Positions 6,730 through 16,040 of a DNA stretch of 39,093 nucleotides are shown one piece after another. Under the pieces are notes generated by a model that had not been told where the DNA came from, did no database searches, and saw only the letters and a list, made by a program, of their open reading frames with translations. Source of the DNA: Candidatus Rokubacteria bacterium 13_1_40CM_68_15 (GTDB lineage Bacteria; Methylomirabilota; Methylomirabilia; Rokubacteriales; CSP1-6); assembly GCA_001917585.1 (NCBI GenBank), contig MNEG01000151.1:1-39093 (forward strand), written 5' to 3'. Positions within the stretch are counted from its first letter, which is position 1, and each line of letters starts with the position of its first letter. The translations under genes were made by a program, and so were the position numbers.

Positions 6730-7292
6730 TGTCGGAGCGCTGGACGCGGATCATCGAGATCGCGGCCGTGATCGTCCTCCTCGCTGCTGCGCTCGGCCTG
6801 ACGCTCTTCATGGCGGCGGCGGTGTGGGGCCAGCCGGTCCCGCGCACCCCCGGCGCGCCGAGCGCTCCGCCAACCCCGGCCGCGCCTCGGTCGCCGGGGG
6901 CGCCACCGGATCCCGCCGGCGCTGCCGCGGCATCCCTGCCGGACGTGTCCCACGCGCTGCTCTTGCTCAACGCGCGCGACCACCGGGCGCCGGCCATCGT
7001 CGCCGGGCTCGGCCGGACGTTCGTCTCCGTCAGCGGCCAGCGCCTGGCGCGGCCGGACGCCGATCGGCTCGCTTCGGTGCTGACCGAGGCGCTGCGCGGT
7101 CGTGAGCTCGCGAAAGGATCACGCGGCCAGCTCGCCGCCGGCCTCACGGCGGCACTGACGCCGCAGACCTCCGGCCCCGAGCTCGAGCGTGCGCTGGCCC
7201 AGGTGCAAGCGGCGCTGGCGGCGGCCGGCCTCGGCCAGCCCGCCCTGCTGCTGGTGGACCGCGAGCTGCGCCGAACCCACGGGAGGCCGGCG
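6729..7292 (+). CDS. Unknown membrane-anchored protein, open into cheR
   Basis: ATG 6729 overlaps the cheA stop (TGATG). Residues 9-34 form one strong membrane helix (IAAVIVLLAAALGLTLFMAA), followed by a proline- and alanine-rich stretch of about 45 residues and a soluble part (ARDHRAPAIVAGLGRTFVSV, then Ala/Leu-rich helices). No family is recognised. The N-terminus could belong to a methyl-accepting receptor cut after its first helix, but this is a guess. There is no stop codon before the CheR start at 7293, so the frame runs on into cheR. A true fusion, or a frameshift just before an intended GTGA overlap, are both possible. Confidence 0.45.
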
Positions 7293-8100
7293 GTGAGCGC
7301 GCTCTCGCTCGGCGAGCTGGCGATCAGCGATGGCGAGTTCGCGCTCTTCCGCGATCTCGTGCGCGAGCACACCGGGATCACGCTCGGTCCTCACAAGCGC
7401 CATCTGCTGCGCGCCCGGCTGGGGCGCCGCCTGCGCGCCCTGGGGATGACGACCTTCGCCGAGTACCACGAGTACCTCACGGAGCCCGAGGGCGGCGGGG
7501 CCGGTGAGGTGATCGCGTTCATCAACGCCATCACGACGCACAAGACCGACTTCTTCCGCGAGCCGCACCATTTCGAATACGTGACGGGTCGATGGACGAC
7601 GACGTGGCGGACCGCGGCCGAGCGCGGCGGCAAGCAGCGGCTCCGCCTGTGGTCGGCGGCGTGCTCGAGTGGCGAGGAACCATACACGCTCGCGATGGTC
7701 CTGGCCGAGGCCGGGCTCACCCCACCGACGTGGGACACCCGCATCCTCGCCTCCGACATCGACACCGACTGTCTGGCCCAGACCGAGAACGGCGTCTACC
7801 CGATCGACCGGGTGACGCCGGTCCCGGCGGACCTGCTCAAGCGCTACTTCCTGCGCGGCACCGGCCGCCACGGCGCCGAGGTTCGCATGCGGCCCGAGCG
7901 CCTGCGCGCTCCTGACCGTCCGGCGCATCAACCTCGCCGAGGCGACGTGGCCGATCCGCGCGCGCTTCCACGTGATCTTCTGTCGCAACGCCCTCATCTA
8001 CTTCGACCGGGCGATGCAAAAGGCCGTGCTCGAGCGCCTCGTGTCGTTCCCGGAGCCGGGCGGCCTGCTCTTTCTCGGCCACGCCGAGTCCGTCTTCGGC
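7293..8100 (+). pseudogene. cheR: CheR-type methyltransferase, frameshifted and cut
   Basis: GTG 7293 has GGGAGG six bases upstream and starts MSALSLGELAISDGE. The N-terminal CheR domain is seen (FALFRDLVREHTGITLGPHK; FINAITTHKTDFFREPHHF), then the SAM-binding motif LRLWSAACSSGEEPYTLAM and ILASDIDTDCL. Near 7903-7911, in a run CTGCGCGCTCC, the frame is lost, consistent with a missing GC pair. It resumes one frame over as LTVRRINLAEATWPI, FCRNALIYFD and GGLLFLGHAESVFGL. At about 8100 the coding similarity to CheR ends and a MotB tail begins in a third frame. CheR methylates chemoreceptor glutamates for adaptation; this copy should be inactive unless the frameshift is a sequencing error. Confidence 0.85.
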
Positions 8101-8400
8101 CTGGGCGCAGGTCGTCGGCGCGCTGCCCAACGACGTGAACGTGGAAGGCCACACCGACGTGCAGCAGTACGACCGCCACGGCCGCAATTACTCCAACTGG
8201 GAGCTCTCGGCCGATCGCGCCAACAGCGCGCGCCGGGTGATGGAGATCGGCGGCCTGCGTGAGCGTCAGATCGTGCGCGTCGTCGGCCTGGCCGACCACG
8301 ATCTGCCCGTCCCGCAGGATCCGCTCGACGCCCAGAACCGCCGGGTCAGCATCATCGTTCGGCATCTCAAGGACGACACGACGGCGGCGCGCGGCACAGC
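8101..8400 (+). pseudogene. MotB OmpA-like C-terminal fragment
   Basis: In the frame starting at 8102 the sequence reads WAQVVGALPNDVNVEGHTD, YSNWELSADRANSARRV, RIVRVVGLADHDLPV-like and NRRVSIIVRHL. This is the peptidoglycan-binding OmpA-like domain of MotB (NxxLSxxRAxxV and NRRVEI-type motifs). No membrane helix or start precedes it; it is joined directly to the cheR fragment. The frame stays open to 8617 but conservation stops around 8380. It could be the missing end of the motB at 3579-4118, separated by rearrangement, or belong to a second motB whose front was deleted. Confidence 0.75.
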
Positions 8401-8591
8401 GCGCGACGGCCTGGCCCGGCTGCGCAAGCTTTCGGCGCAGGCCGTCGAAGTGCGCCCGGGACGCCTCCGGCCACCCAGCTCGTGCGCGACGTCGTGTGGG
8501 CACCGCTCTCCCACGGCGGGCCGGCGCCCGCCGCGGTGGTGGCGCCGCCGGCGACGCCGAACAACGCGGTGGGGCGCTCTTCGGGCGGTTT

Positions 8592-9428
8592 ATGCGTTTC
8601 ATCGGCACGACGCGTGAGCTGTCGACGTCGCGCGATCCGTTCCCGTGGGCCGCGCTCGAGCGCCTCGTGCAGGAGGCCGGCGACGAGCTGGTCTAGTCCG
8701 ACAACCTCTTCTGGTTCGCGCATGGAGCGCTGTCGCCGACGAACGGCGACTACCTGGCCCTGCATCAGGCCCGCGTGGCCGTGATCGCGCTGCGGCTCGG
8801 CCGCGGACTGGGCTACGACGGCCGGCGGCTCGGCGAGCTCGGCATGGCCGCCTGCCTCTTCGACGTCGGACTCTGGGAGCTTCCGGAGGGCGTCGTGCGC
8901 CAGGCCGATCCGCTCTCGCCTCGTGCCCAGGATCGGTATCGCTCGCACCCGCAGCTGTCGGCCGCGCTCGTGCGCCGCTGGGGACCGCCCAGCGACGTCA
9001 TCGTCGAGGCCGTCCTCGAGCATCACGAACGCGAGCAAGGCCAGGGGTACCCGCCGGGGCTCAAGGGCCCGGCCGTGCATCCGAACGCCAAGATCATCGG
9101 GCTCGCCGACACCTACGCCACGCTCACGGCGCCGCCGCCGCCGCGGCTGGGCCGGCCGGCGCACGAGGCGATCCGCGAGGTCGTGCGCTTGCGGAGCCGC
9201 GCGTTCGACCCCGCGCTGATCAAGGCGCTGCTCGCCGAGACGTCGCTCTTCCCGCCCGGCACGCTGGTACGTCTCTCCAGCGGCGAGATCGGCCGCGTGG
9301 TCGAGCTCAACCGCCAGCATCCGCTGCGGCCACGCATCGAGGTGCGGACCAAGCCGCCGGCCGCGCCCCACATCATCGACCTCGTCGAAGCCCCCTTCGT
9401 CTACATCACGAGCCCCGTCGCGAAGTAG
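8592..9428 (+). pseudogene. HD-GYP-like protein with in-frame amber codon
   Basis: A continuous frame reads MRFIGTTREL ... QEAGDELV, then TAG at 8694-8696, then SDNLFWFAHGALSPTNGDYL and a full HD-GYP-like domain. Similarity runs straight through the stop, so one base change splits the gene. A GTG at 8775 could start a shortened product. The domain has HH and GYP (EAVLEHHEREQGQGYPPGL) but the usual HD pair is FD (AACLFDVGLWELP), so one metal ligand is lost and c-di-GMP phosphodiesterase activity is doubtful. The C-terminus resembles the beta-rich tail often found on these proteins (LVRLSSGEIGRVVELN). Bases 8400-8591 probably encode its N-terminus with further frame changes (VRDVVWAPLSHG in one frame). 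Confidence 0.7.
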
Positions 9429-9433
9429 CGCAA

Positions 9434-9452
9434 ACGACCCAGACCGGGTCGT
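9434..9452 (+). terminator. Hairpin after the chemotaxis/HD-GYP block
   Basis: ACGACCC (9434-9440) and GGGTCGT (9446-9452) form a perfect 7-bp stem with a 5-base loop, starting 5 bases past the HD-GYP stop codon. It has no T tract, so termination may need Rho, or the hairpin may only protect the 3' end. Confidence 0.4.
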
Positions 9453-9647
9453 CCTGGCATCGGGACCATCAACACGGTGACGCGCGCCAGGTGAGTCGCC
9501 GATGAGCCGTTTGCACGACGAGTGATGCGCGTGCATCAGCGGCGCACGGCGCGAAGTGTCACGAAACAGCGCGAGTCCGGGTATCGGGACCGGAATCGGG
9601 GGTGAGGCGTTCGGCGCGCGTCGGTAAAGTGCGACGCGAGGCGAACA
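9453..9647. promoter_or_regulatory. Intergenic region before NtrC-like gene
   Basis: No coding signal is seen. TGATGC (9523-9528) and GCATCA (9533-9538) form a 6-bp palindrome around GCGT that could be an operator for a HTH regulator. No convincing sigma-54 (GG-N10-GC) or sigma-28 site was found at a useful distance, although TAAAG occurs at about 9624. The promoter of the downstream regulatory operon most likely lies here. Confidence 0.35.
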
Positions 9648-10928
9648 ATGCGACCAAACGAATCCCAGAGCGCGCGAATTCTCGTCGTCGATGACGACGC
9701 CGTCGTGCGGCGCATGCTGAGCGACACGCTCGGCCGCGCCGGCTACGCCGTCGCCCCGGCCTCCTCCACCACTGAAGCGCTCCGCGTCGCCGCCGACGAG
9801 GAGCCGGCCCTCGCCATCGTGGATCTCGTCCTCCCCGACGGCGACGGCATCGAGCTGCTCGGCCAGCTTCGGGCCGCGTGGCCGACGCTGCCCGCGCTCG
9901 TCGTCACGGCCTACGTGGAGCCGCGCAGCATCGTGGAAGCGATGCGCCGGGGCGCCCACGACTACCTGAGCAAGCCGCTCGACCCCGACGTGCTCCTTTC
10001 GGCCTGCCGCGCCGCACTCGCCCGCCGTCCGGCTATGAAGGCGCCGGCCCGTCCGACCGAGCTGCCGATCGTGGGGGCGAGCGCCGAGACGGCGCGTCTG
10101 CGTGAGACGCTGAGCCGGCTCGCTCGCACGCGCGCCGGCGGCGTGCTGATCGTCGGCGACGCCGGGGTCGGCAAGACGTGGCTCGCCGGCGCGCTGCACG
10201 CGGGCAGCCATCGGCACCACGCGCCCTGCCTGCTCCTCGACTGCGGCCGGGCCTTCGCCCCGGCGGTCGCGCTCTTCGGCGCCGACGGCAACGGCGGCCT
10301 GCTGACGGCGGCGGCGGGCGGTACGCTGATCCTCGACGACGTCGAGCGCCTCGCGCCCGACGTGCAGGCCGCGCTGCTCGATTGGCTGGAGAAGAATCGC
10401 GGCGCCGCCCCGCTCGTCGTCGGCCTCACCACGCGCGCCGCCGCCGACGGCCCGCTCGTGGCCTGGCTGGGACGAGCCCGTGTCCCGGTGCCTTCCCTCT
10501 GCGAGCGCACCGGCGACATCCTGCCGCTGGCCCGCCACTTCCTGACGCAGGCGGGCGCGCTCCACGAGCGTACGTTTGCCGGCTTCACGCCGGACGCCGA
10601 GCATCGCCTGCTCGGCCACGGCTGGCCGGGCAACGTGCGCGAGCTCCAGGAGACGATCGCGCGGATCGCCGACGGCCTGGCCGGCGGCGTCGTGCGCGGC
10701 GAGCAGCTCGCCCTCGCCACCCCCGGTCCTGCTCCCGCCTGGATGCCGATCGGCGACCCGCGGCCGCTCAAGGACATCGAGGACGCGTACATCGATCACG
10801 TCATCACGCTGGCCGGCGGCAACAAGACCCGGGCCGCCCAACTCCTGGGGATCGCGCGCGAGACCCTGCGCACCCGGATGATCGCGCGCAACGCCGAGAG
10901 TCACGTGTCCGGGGGGAGAACCGCATGA
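9648..10928 (+). CDS. NtrC-like regulator without GAFTGA loop
   Basis: 426 residues. Receiver domain at 10-125 with Asp59 (AIVDLVLP) and Lys109 (YLSKP). The AAA+ domain has a Walker A GDAGVGKT at 170-177 and a Walker B-like GTLILDDVERL at about 225-235, where NtrC proteins have LDEIGEL. The stretch that should carry GAFTGA, the loop that contacts sigma-54, is missing: VALFGADGNGGLLTAAAGG is all that remains between the sensor region and Walker B. The C-terminus has a Fis-type HTH (NKTRAAQLLGIARETLRTR). FleQ-like and TyrR-like members also lack GAFTGA and regulate by other means. It therefore is probably a motility regulator not acting as a classical sigma-54 activator. ATGA overlap with the next cheY indicates one operon. 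Confidence 0.82.
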   Translation: MRPNESQSARILVVDDDAVVRRMLSDTLGRAGYAVAPASSTTEALRVAADEEPALAIVDLVLPDGDGIELLGQLRAAWPTLPALVVTAYVEPRSIVEAMRRGAHDYLSKPLDPDVLLSACRAALARRPAMKAPARPTELPIVGASAETARLRETLSRLARTRAGGVLIVGDAGVGKTWLAGALHAGSHRHHAPCLLLDCGRAFAPAVALFGADGNGGLLTAAAGGTLILDDVERLAPDVQAALLDWLEKNRGAAPLVVGLTTRAAADGPLVAWLGRARVPVPSLCERTGDILPLARHFLTQAGALHERTFAGFTPDAEHRLLGHGWPGNVRELQETIARIADGLAGGVVRGEQLALATPGPAPAWMPIGDPRPLKDIEDAYIDHVITLAGGNKTRAAQLLGIARETLRTRMIARNAESHVSGGRTA

Positions 10929-11293
10929 AGATCATCACGGTCGATGACTCGGCCACGATGCGCCGGATCATCAAGAACAGTCTCAAGGCCATCGGCTACA
11001 ACGACGTCATCGAGGCCGAGCACGGCCAGGTCGGTCTGGCCAAGATCCAGAACGAAGGCGTGGACTTCGTGATCACCGACTGGTCCATGCCGGTCATGAC
11101 CGGCCTCGAGCTCGTGCACGCCCTCCGCCAGAATCCGCTGACCAAGGCGTTGCCCATCCTGATGGTGACCGCCGTGGGTCAGAAGGAAGAGATCGTCCAG
11201 GCCGTCGGCGCCGGCCTCAACGGGTACATCGTCAAGCCCTTCGAGGCCGAGACGCTCCACCAGAAGATGCAGCAGGTCCTGGGCAAGGCGTGA
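10925..11293 (+). CDS. cheY: Chemotaxis response regulator CheY
   Basis: A 122-residue single-domain receiver, full length. ATG 10925 follows GGGGGGAG. Key residues are present: Asp7 and Asp8 (TVDDSATMRRII), phospho-acceptor Asp52 (ITDWSMPVMTG), Thr82 (LMVTAV) and Lys104 (YIVKPF). It resembles the CheY that binds FliM at the flagellar switch. It is embedded in a regulatory operon, overlapping the NtrC-like gene before it and the kinase after it (GTGA). This is the intact CheY of the window, as the copy at 5125 is broken. Confidence 0.93.
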   Translation: MKIITVDDSATMRRIIKNSLKAIGYNDVIEAEHGQVGLAKIQNEGVDFVITDWSMPVMTGLELVHALRQNPLTKALPILMVTAVGQKEEIVQAVGAGLNGYIVKPFEAETLHQKMQQVLGKA

Positions 11294-12047
11294 ACGCCGC
11301 TCCGCCTGCCGACACGCACGGCCGCGCGCTGCAGAGCCTCGGCGCCATGACGGCGACAGTGGCTCACGAGATGCGCAACCTCCTCGGCGGCATCGAGCTC
11401 TACGCCACGCTCGTCGCCGAGCAGTGCGCGAAGGACGCCGACCTCCAGCCCTTGACCAGCCGCCTCCTCGACGGTGTGACGCGCCTGGGCGCGGTGGCGT
11501 CGAATCTCCTGTCGGTGAGCCGCCGCCCGGAGCCCTCGGTCGAGCGCACCACGGTGGACCTCGTGCTGCTCCTCAGCGCGCTGGCCGAGAACACCGCGCT
11601 GGCGCTCCCCGGCACCGGCGTCGAGCTCCGCACCGACGTGACGCTGGCGAAGGCGCCCGTGCTCGGTGACGGCGAGCAGATCCGTCAGGCCCTCCTCAAT
11701 CTCGTGCTGAACGCCGTGCAGGCGATGCGCAAGGGCGGCGTGCTCACGCTGGGGCTGACCGCGGAACGCGGGGCCAGACCCACCTCGAACAGGCCACCCA
11801 CGGTTCAAGGCGGGCAAGTGGTCCGTTTAAGTGTCCGCGACACCGGGATCGGGATGAGCCGAGCCACGCTGCGGCGGGCCTTCGAGCCCTTCTTCACCAC
11901 GCGCGTGCGCGGCACCGGGATCGGACTCGCCGTCGTGCGCGAGGTGGCCGAGCGCCATGGGGCCCGGCTCTCGGTGACCAGCCGCCCGGGCCGCGGCACG
12001 ACGTTCACGCTCACGTTCGCACTTGCCGAGACGGGTGAACACCAGGC

Positions 12048-12051
<4 letters not shown>
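11290..12051 (+). CDS. Flagellar sensor histidine kinase (FlrB/FleS-like)
   Basis: 253 residues, starting at GTG 11290 that overlaps the cheY stop. Soluble: no membrane helix or PAS domain. The H-box is ATVAHEMRNLLGGIE with His26. The HATPase part shows the N-box (ALLNLVLNAVQAM), DTGIGM, FEPFFTTRVRGTGIGLAVV (F and G2 boxes) and a normal end. Short cytosolic kinases of this kind paired with an NtrC regulator control mid-class flagellar genes in polarly flagellated bacteria (FlrB-FlrC, FleS-FleR). The ATGA overlap with the next gene supports this partnership. What it senses cannot be read from the sequence. Confidence 0.85.
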
Positions 12052-13345
<1,294 letters not shown>

Positions 13346-13349
<4 letters not shown>

Positions 13350-13429
13350 GCGCCCTCTTCGGCGGCGGCGGCGTGCAGTTGCTCGAGGCGCAGTTCGACG
13401 GCCTGAAGTCCGCGATCAACGGGCGATGA
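13346..13429 (+). pseudogene. flgB: FlgB N-terminal remnant
   Basis: ATG 13346 overlaps the regulator stop (ATGA) and encodes 27 residues, MSALFGGGGVQLLEAQFDGLK followed by a few residues and TGA 13427-13429. The start resembles the N-terminus of the proximal rod protein FlgB. A normal FlgB is about 130 residues with an ANVDTPGYK motif just after this point. The rest of flgB, and the genes flgC, fliE, fliF, fliG and most of fliH expected before fliI, are missing. One deletion could account for the loss. The assignment rests on a short stretch plus position. Confidence 0.55.
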
Positions 13430-13439
13430 GGGTCGTGCG

Positions 13440-13551
13440 AGCCGAGCCGCGCCGTGGCACTGCGAGGCGAGGCCGTCCGACGGACGAGCTGAGCGGTGAA
13501 ATGACCGTGAGTCGCCGCAGGCACGATCGCTGCGAGGCGAGCGGTGAAATG
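13440..13551 (+). repeat. Intergenic repeat with nested palindrome (REP-like)
   Basis: TGCGAGGCGA occurs at 13461-13470 and 13531-13540, and GCGGTGAAATG at 13493-13503 and 13541-13551. In the second copy the two words are adjacent. In the first they are separated by 22 bases holding the palindrome CGTCC-GAC-GGACG. The region has no coding similarity and sits exactly where flgC to fliH should be. The layout resembles a dispersed extragenic repeat, but only a genome-wide search could show that. Confidence 0.45.
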
Positions 13552-13557
13552 GGTCGG

Positions 13558-13644
13558 ATGGAAACGGAGGCGCTCACGCTGGCCGCCGGCGTCGCGGAAC
13601 AGGTCGAGCGCGCGCTGGAGCTTCTGGGCGGAGGTCCCCGGTAA
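13558..13644 (+). pseudogene. Short ORF before fliI, possible fliH tail
   Basis: METEALTLAAGVAEQVERAL and a GGGPR end make 28 residues, terminating in TAA 13642-13644 that overlaps the fliI ATG. This tight coupling and position are what the end of fliH would show, and the amphipathic helix would fit, but no diagnostic FliH motif is visible. It may equally be chance coding in the repeat flank. Confidence 0.3.
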
Positions 13645-14957
13645 TGGCGGCCCTCGCCATCGAGCGCCAGACCCGCGACGCGCTGCTCTCGCCGCGCGGA
13701 AAGGTCGTGAAGGTCCTCGGCCTCGTCATCGAGGCCACCGGCCCCGCCGGCGCCGTCGGCGATCTCTGTCAGCTCCGGGTGAGCCGCGGCGACAGTGACG
13801 TGCTCGCCGAGATCGTCGGCTTCCGGGACGATCGCCTGCTCCTGATGCCGCTCGGCGAGATGGATGGTGTGGCGCCCGGCGCCGAGGTGACGCCGCTCGG
13901 CCGTCCCCTCACCGCGCCGGCCGGCGCCTCGCTGCTCGGCCGCGTGCTCGATGGCGTGGGCCGCCCCATCGATGGCCGGGGCCGACTCGCTGACCTGTCG
14001 ATGGTGCCGACGCGCTCGGCGCCGCCCGATCCGCTGGCGCGCCGACGGGTGGCGGAGCCGCTGCCCACGGGCGTGCGTGCCATCGACGGCCTGCTCAGCG
14101 TGGGCCTCGGCCAGCGCATCGGCATCTTCGCCGGATCCGGCGTCGGCAAGTCGACCCTGCTCGGCATGATCGCGCGCCGCGCCGAAGCCGACGTCAACGT
14201 GATCGGTCTGATCGGCGAGCGTGGCCGCGAGGTGCGCGAGTTCATCGAGCGCGATCTCGGCCAGGAAGGTCTCGCCCGCTCGGTGCTGATCGTGGCGAGG
14301 TCCGATGCGCCGCCCCAGATCCGCCGCCACGCGGCCTTCACGGCGACGGCCATCGCGGAGTGGTTCCGCGACCAGGGCCGGCGCGTGCTCCTGATGATGG
14401 ACTCGCTCACGCGCTTCGCCACCGCCCAGAGCGAGGTCGGGCTGGCCATCGGCGAGCCACCCACGACGCGCGGCTACACGCCGTCGGTGTTCGCGACCTT
14501 GCCGCGGCTGCTCGAGCGCGCCGGCACGTCGCCCGGCAACGGGGCCATCACGGGCCTCTACACGATCCTCGTCGAGGGCGACGATCACAACGAGCCGGTC
14601 GCCGATCACGCGCGCTCCATCCTGGACGGCCACATCGTGCTGTCGCGTGAGCTGGCCGAGCGCGGCCACTACCCGGCCATCGACGTGCTCGCGAGCGTCA
14701 GCCGCTGCATGCCCGACGTGGTCACCGGCGGTCACCTGGCCGCGGCCCGGACGCTGCGGGCGCTCATCGCCGCCCGGCGCAAGGTGGAGCCACTGCTCGC
14801 CCTCGGCGCCTACAAGGCGGGCTCGCTGCCCGTCGCCGATCGCGCCATCCGCGGGTGGAACGACATCGAAGCCTACCTGCGGCAAGCCGTCAACGACGCC
14901 TCCACGTTCGAGACGACGGCCGACCGCCTGGCCGCGCTGAGCGGAGAGTCCGCATGA
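13644..14957 (+). CDS. fliI: Flagellum-specific ATPase FliI
   Basis: 437 residues, complete. It is the F1-like ATPase that docks with FliH at the export gate and helps unload export substrates. Walker A GSGVGKST at 164-171; IGLIGERGREVREF; the Walker B region VLLMMDSLTRFATAQ; and the type III ATPase signature GEPPTTRGYTPSVFATLPRL are all present. The N-terminal beta-barrel and the C-terminal helical end (AIRGWNDIEAYLRQAVNDAS) look normal. Its start overlaps the upstream TAA and its end overlaps fliJ (ATGA). No damage is seen, in contrast to its neighbours. Confidence 0.96.
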   Translation: MAALAIERQTRDALLSPRGKVVKVLGLVIEATGPAGAVGDLCQLRVSRGDSDVLAEIVGFRDDRLLLMPLGEMDGVAPGAEVTPLGRPLTAPAGASLLGRVLDGVGRPIDGRGRLADLSMVPTRSAPPDPLARRRVAEPLPTGVRAIDGLLSVGLGQRIGIFAGSGVGKSTLLGMIARRAEADVNVIGLIGERGREVREFIERDLGQEGLARSVLIVARSDAPPQIRRHAAFTATAIAEWFRDQGRRVLLMMDSLTRFATAQSEVGLAIGEPPTTRGYTPSVFATLPRLLERAGTSPGNGAITGLYTILVEGDDHNEPVADHARSILDGHIVLSRELAERGHYPAIDVLASVSRCMPDVVTGGHLAAARTLRALIAARRKVEPLLALGAYKAGSLPVADRAIRGWNDIEAYLRQAVNDASTFETTADRLAALSGESA

Positions 14958-15367
14958 CGACCCCATACGCCGCGCTCCTGTCCGTCCGCAAGATCGAGGA
15001 GCAGGAGGCCGAAGCCGTGCTCGCCAGCGTGCTGCGTGAGGTGGAATCCCTGGAAACCCTGCTGCGCCGGCTGACCGAAGCGCGCGCCGCGTGGCTCGCC
15101 GGCGAGCTTGGGGGCGCCGCGGAAACACTCACGGGTCTGGAGACCGTGGAGCGCATGGGCGAGCACCGCGTGATCGACGCCCAGCGCCGCGCGATGGCCG
15201 CTCGGGATGCGCTCCTGGATCGTCAGCGTCAGCGGAAGGTCGTGGAGGAGCTGCATCTGAACGCGCTCGCTGCCGCCGAGCGCATCGGCGCCCGCCGCCC
15301 GCAGATGGAGCTCGGCGACCTGGGCAGGCGCTCGGCGCGTGGCATCGCCGCGGGAGGGAGCCGATGA
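14954..15367 (+). CDS. fliJ: Flagellar export protein FliJ
   Basis: 137 residues, almost wholly alpha-helical and rich in Glu, Arg and Ala (RKIEEQEAEAVLASVLREVE; DRQRQRKVVEELHLNALAA). It has the size and coiled-coil character of FliJ, the stalk-like subunit that sits in the FliI hexamer and connects it to FlhA. Identification rests on length, composition and position between fliI and fliK, since FliJ sequences are poorly conserved. ATG 14954 overlaps the fliI stop; its TGA overlaps the fliK start (ATGA). Confidence 0.85.
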   Translation: MTTPYAALLSVRKIEEQEAEAVLASVLREVESLETLLRRLTEARAAWLAGELGGAAETLTGLETVERMGEHRVIDAQRRAMAARDALLDRQRQRKVVEELHLNALAAAERIGARRPQMELGDLGRRSARGIAAGGSR

Positions 15368-16040
15368 CGCCCAGCACCGTGGCGGCGACGCCGGCCGGTC
15401 TTCCCGCATCCGCGACGACCGCGGCGCCCGAGGCTTCGCCGGTCAGCGCCGACTTCCTGGTGCTGCTCCTCCTCACCATTGGTGTCGGCACCGGGACGTC
15501 GCAATCAGAGAGCGACCCGTCGGATCAACCTGCCGACGACCGCGAGCCAGCGACGGCCGCAGCCGCGCCGACGCCACGACGCTGGGAACGACGGCATCGG
15601 TCGCGATCGCCGCGACGACGCCGATGATCACTTCGGCGCTTCTTCCCGCGCCGGCCGTCGAGCCGACCGCGCCGCGGGCGAACGAGGCCGCGCCGACGAC
15701 CGCGATCAGCGCCGCGACCGAGGTGGTCACGGCAGCGACGACCGACACCTCGAGCACGACGTCGACGCCGCGGGCGACCCGACCGGAGCCAGCGACGACG
15801 AAGGACGCGTCAGCAGCCGCTCCGGAGGCGCATCACGCGCTGGCCGAGCTCGGCGCTGACAAGATCGACGGCGCCGCGGAGAACATCGTGGTCGAGTCGG
15901 CGCCGACGCCGCGCGCGACGACCGACGACACCGGACGGCCGACTGCGAAGGCGAACGACGCGCGCGAGGCCGATCGCACTCCCGAGGCCCACGGCACCAC
16001 GACCGCCCCGAAGCCGATCGCGACCACGGCGCGGCCAGAG
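15364..16040 (+). pseudogene. fliK: FliK-like hook-length protein, C-terminus lost
   Basis: ATG 15364 starts MTPSTVAATPAGLPASATTA with SADFLVLLLLTIG, as in N-termini of FliK hook-length regulators. The frame is lost between about 15550 and 15600 and continues in another frame as an Ala/Thr/Pro-rich stretch (TEVVTAATTDTSSTTSTPRA; EAHHALAELGADKIDGA). Low-complexity sequence of this type is the molecular-ruler part of FliK. The conserved C-terminal hook domain that switches export specificity is missing, and without a stop the frame flows into flgD. So a frameshift and a deletion are both present. Confidence 0.65.

Noticed and set aside
8694-8696. TAG as a recoded sense codon (pyrrolysine-like)
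   Set aside because: No pylT/pylS is visible, and other genes are split by ordinary frameshifts. A point change or base-call error is simpler.
8367-10904. 845-codon open frame on the minus strand
   Set aside because: It is antisense to the HD-GYP and NtrC-like genes and shows only the Arg/Gly/Ala composition of a shadow frame.
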